A DNA stretch of 25,239 nt. It comes from an uncultured Candidatus Saccharibacteria bacterium (GTDB taxonomy: Bacteria > Patescibacteria > Saccharimonadia > Saccharimonadales > UBA6022). The notes below the pieces were generated by a model that worked only from the letters and a program-made list of their open reading frames with translations, was not told where the DNA came from and made no database searches. A program made the position numbers and the translations under genes. Below, in pieces: positions 15,626-23,077 of this stretch. How positions within the stretch are numbered: the stretch's first letter is position 1; the number at the start of each line of letters is the position of its first letter. Location: the NCBI GenBank assembly GCA_946886125.1, contig CAMPHY010000004.1, positions 1-25,239 of the forward strand, given 5' to 3'.

Positions 15626-17137
15626 CTATAATTTAATGTCAGGATAGATGTCTCGGGTTGTACCGTCGTATTCAGTACGCAGCTGTGGGAATGGGACCCC
15701 TTCTCTGGCAGTGACGCCTTCCAGCACCCAAAAGACTCTCTCGCTCCAGCCAAACCCACACGCTGGCGGCATGGCATATTCAAGTGCCTCGACATAATCA
15801 ATGTCGAGCATCTGAGCCTCATCATCGCCGGCATCGCGCATCGCTTGCTGCTCACTGAAACGACCAAGTTGGTCAATTGGATCATTTAACTCAGAAAACG
15901 CTTTACACATTTCACTACCACCAAATACTAAGTTAAATTGCTCCGTCAGCTCCGGCTTACCCTCTTGTACCTTAGCGAGAGGTTGCATAAACGTAGGCAT
16001 ATCAATTAAGAATGCAGGTCCACTAATTGACTTACGGTACTTCTTCCACAATTTATCAAGTGCACGATTGCGGTTATCTTGTTTTTCAATTTCAAGACCA
16101 TGCTCTTTAAGCTTTGCCTTAATGTCATCGATTGACGAGTTAAATACGTCAATCTCAAATTCATTTTTGAGGACTTCTACAAAACTAATTCGCGGGAAAT
16201 GATCGCCATCTGCACCAAAATCAACGACGTGGCCATTAGTAAGTGTAAATTGACGCGTACCCCAAGCTTTATCGGCCACAAAACGTATCAGTCGTTCGGT
16301 TAGATCCATACCCTTTTCCCAATCGGCATACGCCCAGTACCACTCCATAGCAACATGCTCTGGTAAATGCTCTTCGGAATAATTTTCATTCCTAAAACGA
16401 GGCCCCACATCGAATACCTTTTCATACCCGGCAACAAGAAGACGCTTTAGAGGCAACTCATGGCTAATACGTAGGAAAAAGTCTTGATCAAGCGCATCCA
16501 TATGGGTCACGAATGGATTAGCATCCGCGCCACCGGCCGTATGCTCAAGGACAGGAATATTAACTTCCAAGAAGTCCTCCTCTAACAAGAATTGTCGCGT
16601 TGCTTGCCAAAACTTACTGCGACGCACAAACCGGTCGCGTACATCCTGGTTGACGTTCATATCGACGTAGCGACGACGTAAACGCTCTTCTTTGCTCGTA
16701 AGCTCCGTCGGCATAGGGCGTAGGCTTTTTGTTAGAAGCCGTAAGGTTTTTACGCCAATTGATATCTCGCCTGTTTGAGTACGAATCACTTCGCCGGTTG
16801 CTTCGATGAAGTCACCAGTATCAAGCAATGGTAGTTGCTTAATGCCAAGTATCCCCTCAGGGGCATTTAGTTCAGCTACTTCACCACTACGAAGAAACAG
16901 TTGCACCTGTCCACTAAAATCCTTGACGACAATAAAGGCAAGCTTACCGAACTTGCGTATACTTGTAATCCGGCCGGCAATCGTAGCTGTCTGACCTTCC
17001 AGCTTAACAAAGTCTGCGACAACTTCACCTGCATTATGTGTACGATGGCTGTCAGCTGGGTACGGATTTACCCCAAGCTCCTTAAGCTCATCTAGTTTGC
17101 GTAATCGTTCATCTCGGTAATCTTTTAGAGTGGCCAT
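15626..17137 (-). CDS. lysS: Lysine--tRNA ligase (class II)
   Basis: LysRS charges tRNA-Lys. The 503 residues comprise an N-terminal OB-fold anticodon-binding domain (about 50-150: TATIAGRITSIRKFGKLAFI, then VQLFLRSGEV) and a class II catalytic core, with HTAGGADANPFVTHMDALDQ, motif 2 region FDVGPRFRNENYSEEHLPE and C-terminal PPACGFGWSERVFWVLEG. This is the bacterial class II form, not the class I (LysK) type. The ATG lacks a Shine-Dalgarno; the extended -10 TGTTATACT ends 9 bases upstream and overlaps the right side of the greA terminator, so the transcript is leaderless or nearly so. pgl follows 21 bases downstream. Confidence 0.96.
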   Translation of the reverse strand: MATLKDYRDERLRKLDELKELGVNPYPADSHRTHNAGEVVADFVKLEGQTATIAGRITSIRKFGKLAFIVVKDFSGQVQLFLRSGEVAELNAPEGILGIKQLPLLDTGDFIEATGEVIRTQTGEISIGVKTLRLLTKSLRPMPTELTSKEERLRRRYVDMNVNQDVRDRFVRRSKFWQATRQFLLEEDFLEVNIPVLEHTAGGADANPFVTHMDALDQDFFLRISHELPLKRLLVAGYEKVFDVGPRFRNENYSEEHLPEHVAMEWYWAYADWEKGMDLTERLIRFVADKAWGTRQFTLTNGHVVDFGADGDHFPRISFVEVLKNEFEIDVFNSSIDDIKAKLKEHGLEIEKQDNRNRALDKLWKKYRKSISGPAFLIDMPTFMQPLAKVQEGKPELTEQFNLVFGGSEMCKAFSELNDPIDQLGRFSEQQAMRDAGDDEAQMLDIDYVEALEYAMPPACGFGWSERVFWVLEGVTAREGVPFPQLRTEYDGTTRDIYPDIKL

Positions 17138-17146
17138 ATCTGTTAC

Positions 17147-17155
17147 AGTATAACA
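17147..17155 (-). promoter_or_regulatory. Extended -10 promoter of lysS
   Basis: TGTTATACT on the minus strand ends 9 bases before the lysS ATG. Its first three bases are the last bases of the greA terminator stem, so terminator and promoter are packed together. Confidence 0.65.
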
Positions 17156-17192
17156 TAAACGAGCAGCCCGATCAGTGGCTGCTCGTTTATGT
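17153..17192 (-). terminator. Intrinsic terminator between greA and lysS
   Basis: A perfect 16-bp stem pairs ACATAAACGAGCAGCC (17153-17168) with GGCTGCTCGTTTATGT (17177-17192) around an 8-base loop. It lies just after the greA stop. The U run is short and partly inside the stem, so efficiency is uncertain, but the stem is the longest perfect hairpin in the window. Confidence 0.8.
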
Positions 17193-17208
17193 GGGGTAAG
17201 ATATACGC

Positions 17209-17664
17209 TTAGCTAATTGTTACAATCGTGTATTCGGTTGTTCCCTTTGGAGTAGTGATAGTAGCCTTATCGCCCACTTTTTTACCCATCAAAGCCTCAC
17301 CAATTGGCGATTCGTTACTGATTTTTCCCTCAAGTGGATCAGCCTCAACTGGACCAACGACGTGATAGGCCACTGTTTTTTCACCAGTCGTAAGCTCTAC
17401 TTTTGAGCCTAAGCCTACTTTTGTTGTACTACCACCCTTGATAATCTCTGCATTCAAGATAATTTCTTCAATTTCAGCAATGCGACTTTCTACAAGCCCT
17501 TGTTCTTCACGGGCGCTATCGTACTCTGCATTTTCGCTTAAATCACCAAAATCCCGTGCATTTGCAATTTTTTCAGCAATATCGCCACGGCGACTCTTCA
17601 GCTCATCAAGTTCTGTTTGTAATTCTTTTTTACCATCTTCGGTAATCTGATACATTTTTTTCAT
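17209..17664 (-). CDS. greA: Transcription elongation factor GreA
   Basis: GreA enters the secondary channel of RNA polymerase and stimulates cleavage of backtracked RNA. The 151-residue protein has the N-terminal antiparallel coiled coil (about 8-75) with the acidic tip ARDFGDLSENAEY that chelates the catalytic magnesium, and the C-terminal FKBP-like domain (about 80-151: VGLGSKVELTTGEK, VGPVEADPLEGKISNESPIGEALMGKKVGD). The start at 17664 fits the family N terminus and has AAAGGA about 9 bases upstream; a frame back to 17691 would add MYGNKGIII without support. A promoter is uncertain. An inverted repeat GTGCT/AGCAC (17695-17710) lies upstream. It is followed by a strong terminator. Confidence 0.95.
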   Translation of the reverse strand: MKKMYQITEDGKKELQTELDELKSRRGDIAEKIANARDFGDLSENAEYDSAREEQGLVESRIAEIEEIILNAEIIKGGSTTKVGLGSKVELTTGEKTVAYHVVGPVEADPLEGKISNESPIGEALMGKKVGDKATITTPKGTTEYTIVTIS

Positions 17665-17694
17665 AATTATTATTCCTTTATTTCCATACAAATA

Positions 17695-17710
17695 GTGCTA
17701 TCTCAAGCAC
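17695..17710. repeat. Short inverted repeat upstream of greA
   Basis: GTGCT (17695-17699) and AGCAC (17706-17710) form a perfect 5-bp inverted repeat with 6 bases between. It would sit in the spacer between a weak TTGTAA and TATTTG pair on the minus strand. It could be a regulatory site or chance. Confidence 0.3.
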
Positions 17711-17754
17711 TTACAACGCTATATCTGGTGCAAACCCCCACAAGTAGTTTACAG

Positions 17755-18999
17755 TCAGTTTAGTTTAGCAAGCAGCTGGTCGCGTGTCAACAGTTCAGTC
17801 TCCCCTGTTGCCCTTGAGGTGAATTCATATTGATTTGCCTCGATCAAACGATCGCTTACTGTGAGACGATATGGAACACCCATAAGCTCAGCATCAGCGA
17901 ATTTAGTACCCGGACGCTCATCACGATCATCATATAATACCTCAATGCCTTGGTTCGTCAGCTCATCGTACAACTCATCGGCATGAGAAGTAGCCATTTC
18001 ACTACCAATGCGCACGAGATACACTTGTACTGGTGCAATATTAGCCGGCCATACGAGCCCTTTTTCATCAGCAAAATGCTCAGCTAAAAGCCCCATCAAT
18101 CGGCTCGGCCCAATGCCGTAACTACCCATAAACACACGCTTACTCTGGCCATCTTCATCGGTATAATTAAGATCAAGTACGTCAGAGAACTTTGTGCCAA
18201 GTGTAAATATATTGCCTACTTCAACAGCTTTCTTTTCAATAAGTTCACTTTTTTCAATTCCCAAATCAGCAAGCACCTCATCATTGTATACTTCTTCATT
18301 AATCGCAAGCCTTCGCCCCTCGTGAACATAAATAATGTCCTCACCCACCTCACTCAGTGTTTGAAATTCATGACTATATTTTGCAAAGCTTCCGCCGCTT
18401 GCGAAAGTTTTATAAGTAATATCGCCTATACCAAGTCGGGCATAAATTCTATCATATGCTTCACTTGCTTTTTCATAAAAGATGTCGTGCTCTTCTTGGT
18501 TTTTTGAGAATGAATACAAATCCTTCATCCAAAACTCTCGGCCACGCATTAAGCCGCTTTTCGAACGTAGTTCATTACGAAACTTGATCTGAAATTGGTA
18601 AGGATACACTGGCAGATCTTTATAACTTGAAATAAAGTTTTTCATTAATTTTGTTAAAGGCTCTTCGTGTGTTGGAGCAAGACCAAGTTCGCTACCGTTA
18701 GCGAGTTTTGTCTTAAACCAAACATCGATTACTTCATCGCTCCAGCGTCCAGAAGCCACCCACGGCTCTTTTTGTTGCAATGCCGTTAAGCTTATCTCAT
18801 TCCCGCCCACACTGTTCATCTCTTCACGAATAATGTGAGTTATCTTCTCAAGTACGCGCTTGCCGAGTGGCAGATATGTATACACCCCGGCCATTTCCTT
18901 GTGAATAAAACCAGCCCTAATAAGAAGCTGTGCATTTTTTGCAACTTCATCAGACGGTGCATTTTTACTAGTTTTAGTGAATAATTGTGAGACTCTCAT
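17755..18999 (-). CDS. proS: Proline--tRNA ligase, short form without the editing insertion
   Basis: ProRS charges tRNA-Pro. The N terminus (MRVSQLFTKTSKNAPSDEVAKNAQLLIRAGFIHKEMAGVYTYLP, residues 1-44) and GREFWMKDLYSF (motif 2 region) are of the bacterial type. Motif 3 is GIGPSRLMGLLAEHF, and a C-terminal anticodon-binding domain closes the protein (VYLVRIG to the end). Bacterial ProRS normally has about 570 residues, with a roughly 180-residue INS domain between motifs 2 and 3 that removes mischarged Ala. Here the protein has 414 residues, and only a linker of about 60 residues stands between ASGGSFAKYSHEF and EVGNIFTLGTKFS, so INS is absent. This resembles the short form known from alphaproteobacteria. 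It begins 4 bases after the CPBP gene, with AGGA upstream, and ends the frr operon. Confidence 0.94.
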   Translation of the reverse strand: MRVSQLFTKTSKNAPSDEVAKNAQLLIRAGFIHKEMAGVYTYLPLGKRVLEKITHIIREEMNSVGGNEISLTALQQKEPWVASGRWSDEVIDVWFKTKLANGSELGLAPTHEEPLTKLMKNFISSYKDLPVYPYQFQIKFRNELRSKSGLMRGREFWMKDLYSFSKNQEEHDIFYEKASEAYDRIYARLGIGDITYKTFASGGSFAKYSHEFQTLSEVGEDIIYVHEGRRLAINEEVYNDEVLADLGIEKSELIEKKAVEVGNIFTLGTKFSDVLDLNYTDEDGQSKRVFMGSYGIGPSRLMGLLAEHFADEKGLVWPANIAPVQVYLVRIGSEMATSHADELYDELTNQGIEVLYDDRDERPGTKFADAELMGVPYRLTVSDRLIEANQYEFTSRATGETELLTRDQLLAKLN

Positions 19000-19003
19000 A
19001 TAC

Positions 19004-19756
19004 TTATCTTCCTATCATATTAAGTAACGATTGATCGATGAACAAGAAATAATACGCAACGCCGTTCTTAATCATGTGCAGTAAAATACCTGCCCAGATA
19101 TTACCAGTAATCTCTCGAAGACCACATAGTACCACACTAAGAATAAAGGTATCAAGCGCCACATTCCATTGACCGTGAATCGCTCCAAACAGCGCACTGG
19201 TAACCAAAATGGCAATTGGCAGCGCCACCACTCGCTTTAGCTTGCCGTACAGATAGCCACGGAATAACACCTCTTCTGCGACAGGCGCTAATATCACTAA
19301 CGTAATAAACGCTAAGATATATTCATATTGGTGTGTCAGGCCCGTAAAGCCAACATCCTGTACTTCGTTAATATCAAATCCAGGGACCGTATTAGCCACA
19401 AAGTATGTCACGATACCAGTCGTGATGAGATATAAGACAAATGCCAGTGGAGCTGAGCCAATATCTTGCCATGACGGCAGCCTAGTGAGACCAAGCTCTT
19501 TTCGGTTGGTTGTACTTTTGCGCATCCAATGTGGCAAGCCGATAACAATCACCACAGATAAAAGATATATGAAAGCTGCAACAATCGTATTGAACAATGA
19601 CGAGTTAATATCCCCTAGTGGCACACCCATAGATGTGAGTGCCCAAGCTAAACCAACTACGACAAGCTGCGCCACCATAAAACCGACAAATACCCACGCT
19701 GGAAGCGCAAAAATGAGCCAGCTAAATGATTTTTTTGTACGCGTTTGCTTTTCCAT
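19004..19756 (-). CDS. CPBP family intramembrane metalloprotease
   Basis: CPBP (CAAX protease and bacteriocin-processing) enzymes are membrane-embedded glutamic/metalloproteases; bacterial members process peptides or give bacteriocin self-immunity. The 250 residues carry about seven hydrophobic segments. The active-site motifs are all visible: EEVLFRG (161-167), FGAIH with His194, and the third motif WAGILLHMIKN (about 221-231). A start Met with KQTRTKKS precedes the first helix. AAGGA lies upstream, and the gene fits between rseP and proS with gaps of 11 and 4 bases, the position where cdsA or dxr may stand in other genomes. Physical linkage to RseP suggests membrane proteolysis, but the substrate is not known. 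Confidence 0.88.
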   Translation of the reverse strand: MEKQTRTKKSFSWLIFALPAWVFVGFMVAQLVVVGLAWALTSMGVPLGDINSSLFNTIVAAFIYLLSVVIVIGLPHWMRKSTTNRKELGLTRLPSWQDIGSAPLAFVLYLITTGIVTYFVANTVPGFDINEVQDVGFTGLTHQYEYILAFITLVILAPVAEEVLFRGYLYGKLKRVVALPIAILVTSALFGAIHGQWNVALDTFILSVVLCGLREITGNIWAGILLHMIKNGVAYYFLFIDQSLLNMIGR

Positions 19757-19767
19757 ATCTGTCTTCC

Positions 19768-20916
19768 TTAATTAAATAACTTAGTAATGTCACCGAATGT
19801 CACCAGGATAATAAGCGCCATGAGTACTAAAAAGCCAGTTGCTTGAATAGTTTCCTCACGCTCTTTCGTCAGCGGCTTTTTCAGGAGGCGGAAAATCGCC
19901 ATCGTAAACCAGCGCCCGCCGTCAAGCGCTGGAATTGGGAGAAAATTCATAACCGCCAGCGTCAACGATATAATAGCCGTCAAGAATGTTAACTGCGTTA
20001 AGCCAGCTTGCTGTGCTTGCGGGAATATGGTTCCCAGAATACCTACTGGACCAGCCACGCTATTGCTTGCTGCCTCCAAATCTTTATCAGCTTGTTGGCG
20101 CGCCTGCTCATCAGGGCTTAACTGAAAAATAGTACCGGTAAATAGATTTGCGACCAAGTCGCCGAGTCCCTGTAAGGTCACCCAAGTAAACTGGGCAGTT
20201 GTTGCCACGCCGACAATCGGAGCCGACCATGTTGCCTGAATCAGCTCCCGCTGACCTGATGCAACTCCTAAATATCCTTCATCCTCTTCGGGGTTTTCCA
20301 ATAGCTCTACCGTAGCCATTGTTTCAGTACCACCGCGTGAATAGATTAATTGAACCGTCTCGCCGCTATTAGCCTCTGTCTGCCGATTCAAGCTTTGAGC
20401 ACTTGGAACACGTTCACCATCAAAACGAAGAATTTGGTCACCTACTTTAAGCCCGGCTTTATCAGCCGGAGAACCAGCAACAACACTTCCGATTTCTACC
20501 GGCTGTCGAAGGGTGGTTGTATCAGAGGCAATTGAAAATTGATTTGGTAATATCTTCGGCAGTCCCGTCAACGCTAATATCGTCAGCAAGATGGCGGCCA
20601 CTAGCCAGTTAATCACTACACCAGCAAGTAATATTTTTGTTTTTTGCCAAAATGTTGCGGCCCCGTAATCACCCTTGCCACGAGCAGCGTCGTGCTCACC
20701 TTGCAATTTCACAAACCCGCCTAGCGGTAGCCAGTTAAGGCTAAATAGTATGCCATTTTTGAGTTTCTTTGCCCATGCACGGGGAGGAAAACCAATGCCA
20801 AATTCTTCCACTACTACACCATTACGGCGGGCAACAATTGCGTGACCTAGTTCGTGCACAACCACCAAAAAGACAAGAATGATAAGTCCTACAATCACGC
20901 CAATCAGTATGTCCAT
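19768..20916 (-). CDS. rseP: Site-2 intramembrane zinc metalloprotease RseP
   Basis: RseP-type proteases cut membrane-spanning segments, classically anti-sigma factors and signal-peptide remnants. The 382 residues contain the zinc motif HELGH at 21-25 in the first helix, a PDZ domain (about 135-205, SVVAGSPADKAGLKVGDQILRFDG) and, in a C-terminal helix, the third-ligand motif NFLPIPALDGG. Three to four membrane helices are visible. The start codon directly abuts the uppS stop (TAAATG), with the Shine-Dalgarno GGAGG inside the last codons of uppS, so translation is coupled. No anti-sigma gene is nearby, so remnant signal-peptide clearance after SecA-dependent export is a plausible general role. 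Confidence 0.94.
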   Translation of the reverse strand: MDILIGVIVGLIILVFLVVVHELGHAIVARRNGVVVEEFGIGFPPRAWAKKLKNGILFSLNWLPLGGFVKLQGEHDAARGKGDYGAATFWQKTKILLAGVVINWLVAAILLTILALTGLPKILPNQFSIASDTTTLRQPVEIGSVVAGSPADKAGLKVGDQILRFDGERVPSAQSLNRQTEANSGETVQLIYSRGGTETMATVELLENPEEDEGYLGVASGQRELIQATWSAPIVGVATTAQFTWVTLQGLGDLVANLFTGTIFQLSPDEQARQQADKDLEAASNSVAGPVGILGTIFPQAQQAGLTQLTFLTAIISLTLAVMNFLPIPALDGGRWFTMAIFRLLKKPLTKEREETIQATGFLVLMALIILVTFGDITKLFN

Positions 20917-21606
20917 TTATCCTCCAATGCGCCGGTCGCGACGCGAATATTCTTTTAGTATAGCGGTGACGTCTTCTTTTGTCATATCTGGCCACAATTT
21001 ATCAAGAAATAGCAGTTCACTATATGCCGCTCGCCATAACATAAAGTTACTAAGACGCTGCTCTCCGCTACTCCTCACCAACAAATCAAGTGGGGGTACT
21101 TCCGGCGCGTATAACTGCTCTGAAATCACTTCTGATGTTATCGTCTCCGCAGCCACACCAGATTGAACAATTTTTTTGCACGCATCAACAATTTCTTGCT
21201 GTCCACCATAGTTGAAGCAAATAGCCAATGTTCCGCGTGTATTACTCGCTGTTCGCTCTTCAGCCTCATCAATAGCTTTTAGAATTTTATCACTTACCCG
21301 TTCGCGCGAACCCAATATCTTAAGCTTGATATTGTTCTCGTCAAATATATGTAAGTCGGACGTAAGCAGCTTCAACACCAGCCCCATGAGCTTCGAGACT
21401 TCCTCTTCACTACGCTTCCAGTTCTCGGTACTGAATATATATGCACTCATATACGCCACACCTGCATCAAAGGTCGCCAGTGCTACATCCTGAATCGCGT
21501 TATAGCCTGCCAAGTGACCTTCGTATGCAGGGATGCCATGTACTTTTGCCCAACGGCGATTACCATCGACAATATAGCCAATATGTTGCGGCAATGAATC
21601 AGTCAT
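20917..21606 (-). CDS. uppS: Isoprenyl transferase (undecaprenyl pyrophosphate synthase family)
   Basis: UppS condenses farnesyl diphosphate with isopentenyl diphosphate into the C55 carrier used for peptidoglycan. The catalytic block IVDGNRRWAK (Asp14) and EGHLAGYNAI are followed by YIFSTENWKRSEEEV and the C-terminal LLVRSSGEQRLSNFMLWR plus YSELLFLDKLWPD. DGNRRW rather than DGNGRW is a variant seen in some cis-prenyltransferases, so product length is not certain. The length, 229 residues, is normal. It overlaps frr by one base (TAATG) and rseP follows directly. The usual cdsA and dxr genes are absent, so the isoprenoid substrates may come from genes elsewhere or from a host. Confidence 0.93.
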   Translation of the reverse strand: MTDSLPQHIGYIVDGNRRWAKVHGIPAYEGHLAGYNAIQDVALATFDAGVAYMSAYIFSTENWKRSEEEVSKLMGLVLKLLTSDLHIFDENNIKLKILGSRERVSDKILKAIDEAEERTASNTRGTLAICFNYGGQQEIVDACKKIVQSGVAAETITSEVISEQLYAPEVPPLDLLVRSSGEQRLSNFMLWRAAYSELLFLDKLWPDMTKEDVTAILKEYSRRDRRIGG

Positions 21607-22160
21607 TAAATTGTAAGAATATCTTTCTCTTTAGCTTTGAAAATGGTATCAATCTGCATATTCATATCTGCCATCGTTTGATCAATCACCTTTTCAACTC
21701 GCTTGACATCATCTTCAGACAGCTCCTTAGCCTCTTTCTTACGCTTAGCGTCCTTAAAAGCATCTTGACGAATAGTCCGAAGCGCAATACGTGTATCTTC
21801 CACTTTTTCGCTTGTCTGTTTTACCAGTTGCTTACGACGTTCTTCTGTGAGCGGCGGTATCGGTACGCGGATCACACGTCCATCATCGCTTGGGTTAAAG
21901 CCAAGCGATTGATCAGCTCGTATCGCTGCAGCAATTCCTTGGATATTGCTTGGATCAAATGGAGTGACAAGGAGCATTTGCGGCTCAGGGGCGCTAAGGT
22001 TAGCCACTTGATTGAGTGGCATCATTTGCCCGTAGACCTCCACCGAAATACCTTCGAGCATACTAGGATGAGCACGGCCAGTACGAACTTTTTTGAGCTC
22101 TTCTTCAAAGTGCGCTACGGCACTATTCATTTTATCTTCATAGGGATCGGTATTAAACAT
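21606..22160 (-). CDS. frr: Ribosome-recycling factor
   Basis: RRF splits post-termination ribosomes together with EF-G. The 184 residues have the expected architecture: a three-helix bundle domain split by a small beta-rich domain (about 30-105), with RTGRAHPSMLEGISVEVYG and PFDPSNIQGIAAAIRADQSLGFNPSDDGRVIRVPIPPLTEERR, and a long C-terminal helix pair. The first gene of the frr-uppS-rseP-CPBP-proS operon, it has a GAGGAAC ribosome site and an extended -10 promoter. Its 3' end overlaps uppS by one base. In most bacteria pyrH stands just upstream; here a two-gene unit of unknown function does instead. Confidence 0.96.
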   Translation of the reverse strand: MFNTDPYEDKMNSAVAHFEEELKKVRTGRAHPSMLEGISVEVYGQMMPLNQVANLSAPEPQMLLVTPFDPSNIQGIAAAIRADQSLGFNPSDDGRVIRVPIPPLTEERRKQLVKQTSEKVEDTRIALRTIRQDAFKDAKRKKEAKELSEDDVKRVEKVIDQTMADMNMQIDTIFKAKEKDILTI

Positions 22161-22188
22161 AGTTCCTCGCTTGTTTTATCTGTTATTC

Positions 22189-22197
22189 ATTATAGCA
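22189..22197 (-). promoter_or_regulatory. Extended -10 promoter of the frr operon
   Basis: TGCTATAAT on the minus strand is a consensus -10 with TGN extension. Transcription would start near 22182, giving a leader of about 20 bases with GAGGAAC before the frr ATG. No convincing -35 is seen. Confidence 0.7.
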
Positions 22198-22240
22198 AAG
22201 AGTATCTATGAACATGTGAGATATATTGCTTCTTATGAAA

Positions 22241-22269
22241 TTGAGCCTACTCGGGGAGAGTAGACTCAA
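22241..22269 (-). terminator. Terminator of the unknown two-gene unit, with a competing upstream arm
   Basis: On the minus strand the arms TTGAGTCTACTC and GAGTAGGCTCAA pair over 12 bp (one G-U) around the loop TCCCC, then TTTC. As DNA or plus-strand RNA the wobble is a mismatch, so the hairpin is tuned to the minus strand. A third arm, GAGCCTACT (minus strand, 22284-22276), can pair instead with AGTAGGCTC and disrupt it. Confidence 0.7.
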
Positions 22270-22293
22270 TCCCAAAGTAGGCTCTTTATGCTG

Positions 22294-22560
22294 TCACGAC
22301 TGAGCGTACTGCATGTGCAGAAGTGACATACCGGGCTCTCGTTCTCGCAGTTTATTACGAAAACTATCAGCGTTCAGCACGGTGTTGCTACGGCTACACC
22401 TCAGGGTTAGATACACCCTTCGTTGTTTATCACCTTCTGTCGTGACCTCTACAGCTTTTTGCTCGAGGCCCATATCTTGGAAGATAACGCGCTCCGCAGC
22501 TTGCTGTACCTGTTCGGCATCATGCACCGATACAACGCTGAACTGAATCATTTGTTGCAC
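22294..22560 (-). CDS. Hypothetical protein, second gene of an unknown two-gene unit
   Basis: I do not recognise this 88-residue soluble protein. It has an N-terminal strand IQFSVVSVHDAEQVQQAAERVIFQDMG, suggesting a beta-alpha fold, a central EVTTEGDKQRRVYLTLRC and a helical, charged end (DSFRNKLREREPG). No signal peptide or membrane segment is seen. I place the start at GTG 22560: a GGAGG ribosome site (22574-22570) is 9 bases from it, but touches a possible TTG at 22569 and is 18 bases from the ATG at 22551. It follows its upstream partner by 27 bases and is closed by a terminator. The location, in the usual pyrH slot between tsf and frr, is notable, but the protein has no kinase motif and is not UMP kinase. 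Confidence 0.65.
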   Translation of the reverse strand: MQQMIQFSVVSVHDAEQVQQAAERVIFQDMGLEQKAVEVTTEGDKQRRVYLTLRCSRSNTVLNADSFRNKLREREPGMSLLHMQYAQS

Positions 22561-22587
22561 TGGGACCAACCTCCTTAGTGTGATTAG

Positions 22588-22929
22588 TTACGGTGAAACT
22601 CTAACTGGGATATCTCTCCCCCATTCACTGACGTATCCTTGTTCGTATGCCTCGACCATTTCGCCGTGCATGACAAACCCGGATTGATCAATACAGGTGA
22701 AGTAAAACACTTTCAAACGAGAAGAGCCTTCGCGCTCTTTCGTCACCCAGTCTTTCACCTCTTGGATACATACCAGCTTCGATCGGCCTACCGAGCTCAT
22801 GGATAGCTCAACCCAGAGGCTATACTGCTTCGCTACGTACAATGTCACCATCGGCAGATAGTCAACAACCACCCTGCTTTCTATCGGCGACTTTTGCATA
22901 TAATCATCTAAGCCGTCCGTACGACCCAT
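22588..22929 (-). CDS. Hypothetical protein, first gene of an unknown two-gene unit
   Basis: This is an unrecognised 113-residue soluble protein. The N terminus is acidic and polar (GRTDGLDDYMQKSPIES), followed by a strand-rich stretch (RVVVDYLPMVTLYVAKQYSLWVELSM) and alternating strands (KLVCIQEVKDWVTKE, RLKVFYFTCIDQSG, MHGEMVEAYEQGYVSEWG), giving an all-beta or mixed fold. It has two cysteines and no obvious catalytic motif or membrane segment. The ATG at 22929 has GAGGA about 9 bases upstream. A leader of up to 80 bases precedes it, with a CGGAAA/TTTCCG hairpin. Together with the next gene it is a self-contained transcription unit bordered by terminators on both sides. Confidence 0.65.
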   Translation of the reverse strand: MGRTDGLDDYMQKSPIESRVVVDYLPMVTLYVAKQYSLWVELSMSSVGRSKLVCIQEVKDWVTKEREGSSRLKVFYFTCIDQSGFVMHGEMVEAYEQGYVSEWGRDIPVRVSP

Positions 22930-22953
22930 GTCAACCGTCCTCTAACTTTGGCA

Positions 22954-22969
22954 CGGAAACGTTTTTCCG
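22954..22969. promoter_or_regulatory. 5' leader hairpin and probable promoter region of the unknown unit
   Basis: CGGAAA (22954-22959) pairs with TTTCCG (22964-22969), loop CGTT, in the leader of the gene starting at 22929. Upstream on the minus strand TTGCGT, 17 bases and TTTACT form a weak promoter; TTACT/AGTAA (22986-22997), a short inverted repeat, covers that -10. Confidence 0.4.
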
Positions 22970-23029
22970 CTAACGACCATCGTTCTTACTTTAGTAAAAA
23001 TGAAATTCCATGTTTACGCAAGCATAAGA

Positions 23030-23058
23030 AAAAACCGACCTATCTTAGGTCGGTTTTT
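23030..23058. terminator. Bidirectional intrinsic terminator after tsf
   Basis: A 13-bp stem with a 3-base TCT loop has the core ACCGACCTA/TAGGTCGGT and is flanked by A and T runs. On the minus strand it ends rpsB-tsf transcription 20 bases after the tsf stop. Confidence 0.92.
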
Positions 23059-23077
23059 AAATAATATGGGGAAAACT

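Noticed and set aside
21441..22211. Long open frame (256 codons) on the plus strand, antisense to frr and uppS
   Set aside because: It lies opposite two well-supported genes, has no ribosome site or promoter, and its composition (many His, Ser, Phe, Leu) is that of a shadow frame.
22551..22569. TTG (22569) or ATG (22551) as start of the 88-residue unknown protein
   Set aside because: The GGAGG ribosome site directly touches the TTG and lies 18 bases from the ATG, whereas GTG 22560 has normal 9-base spacing.
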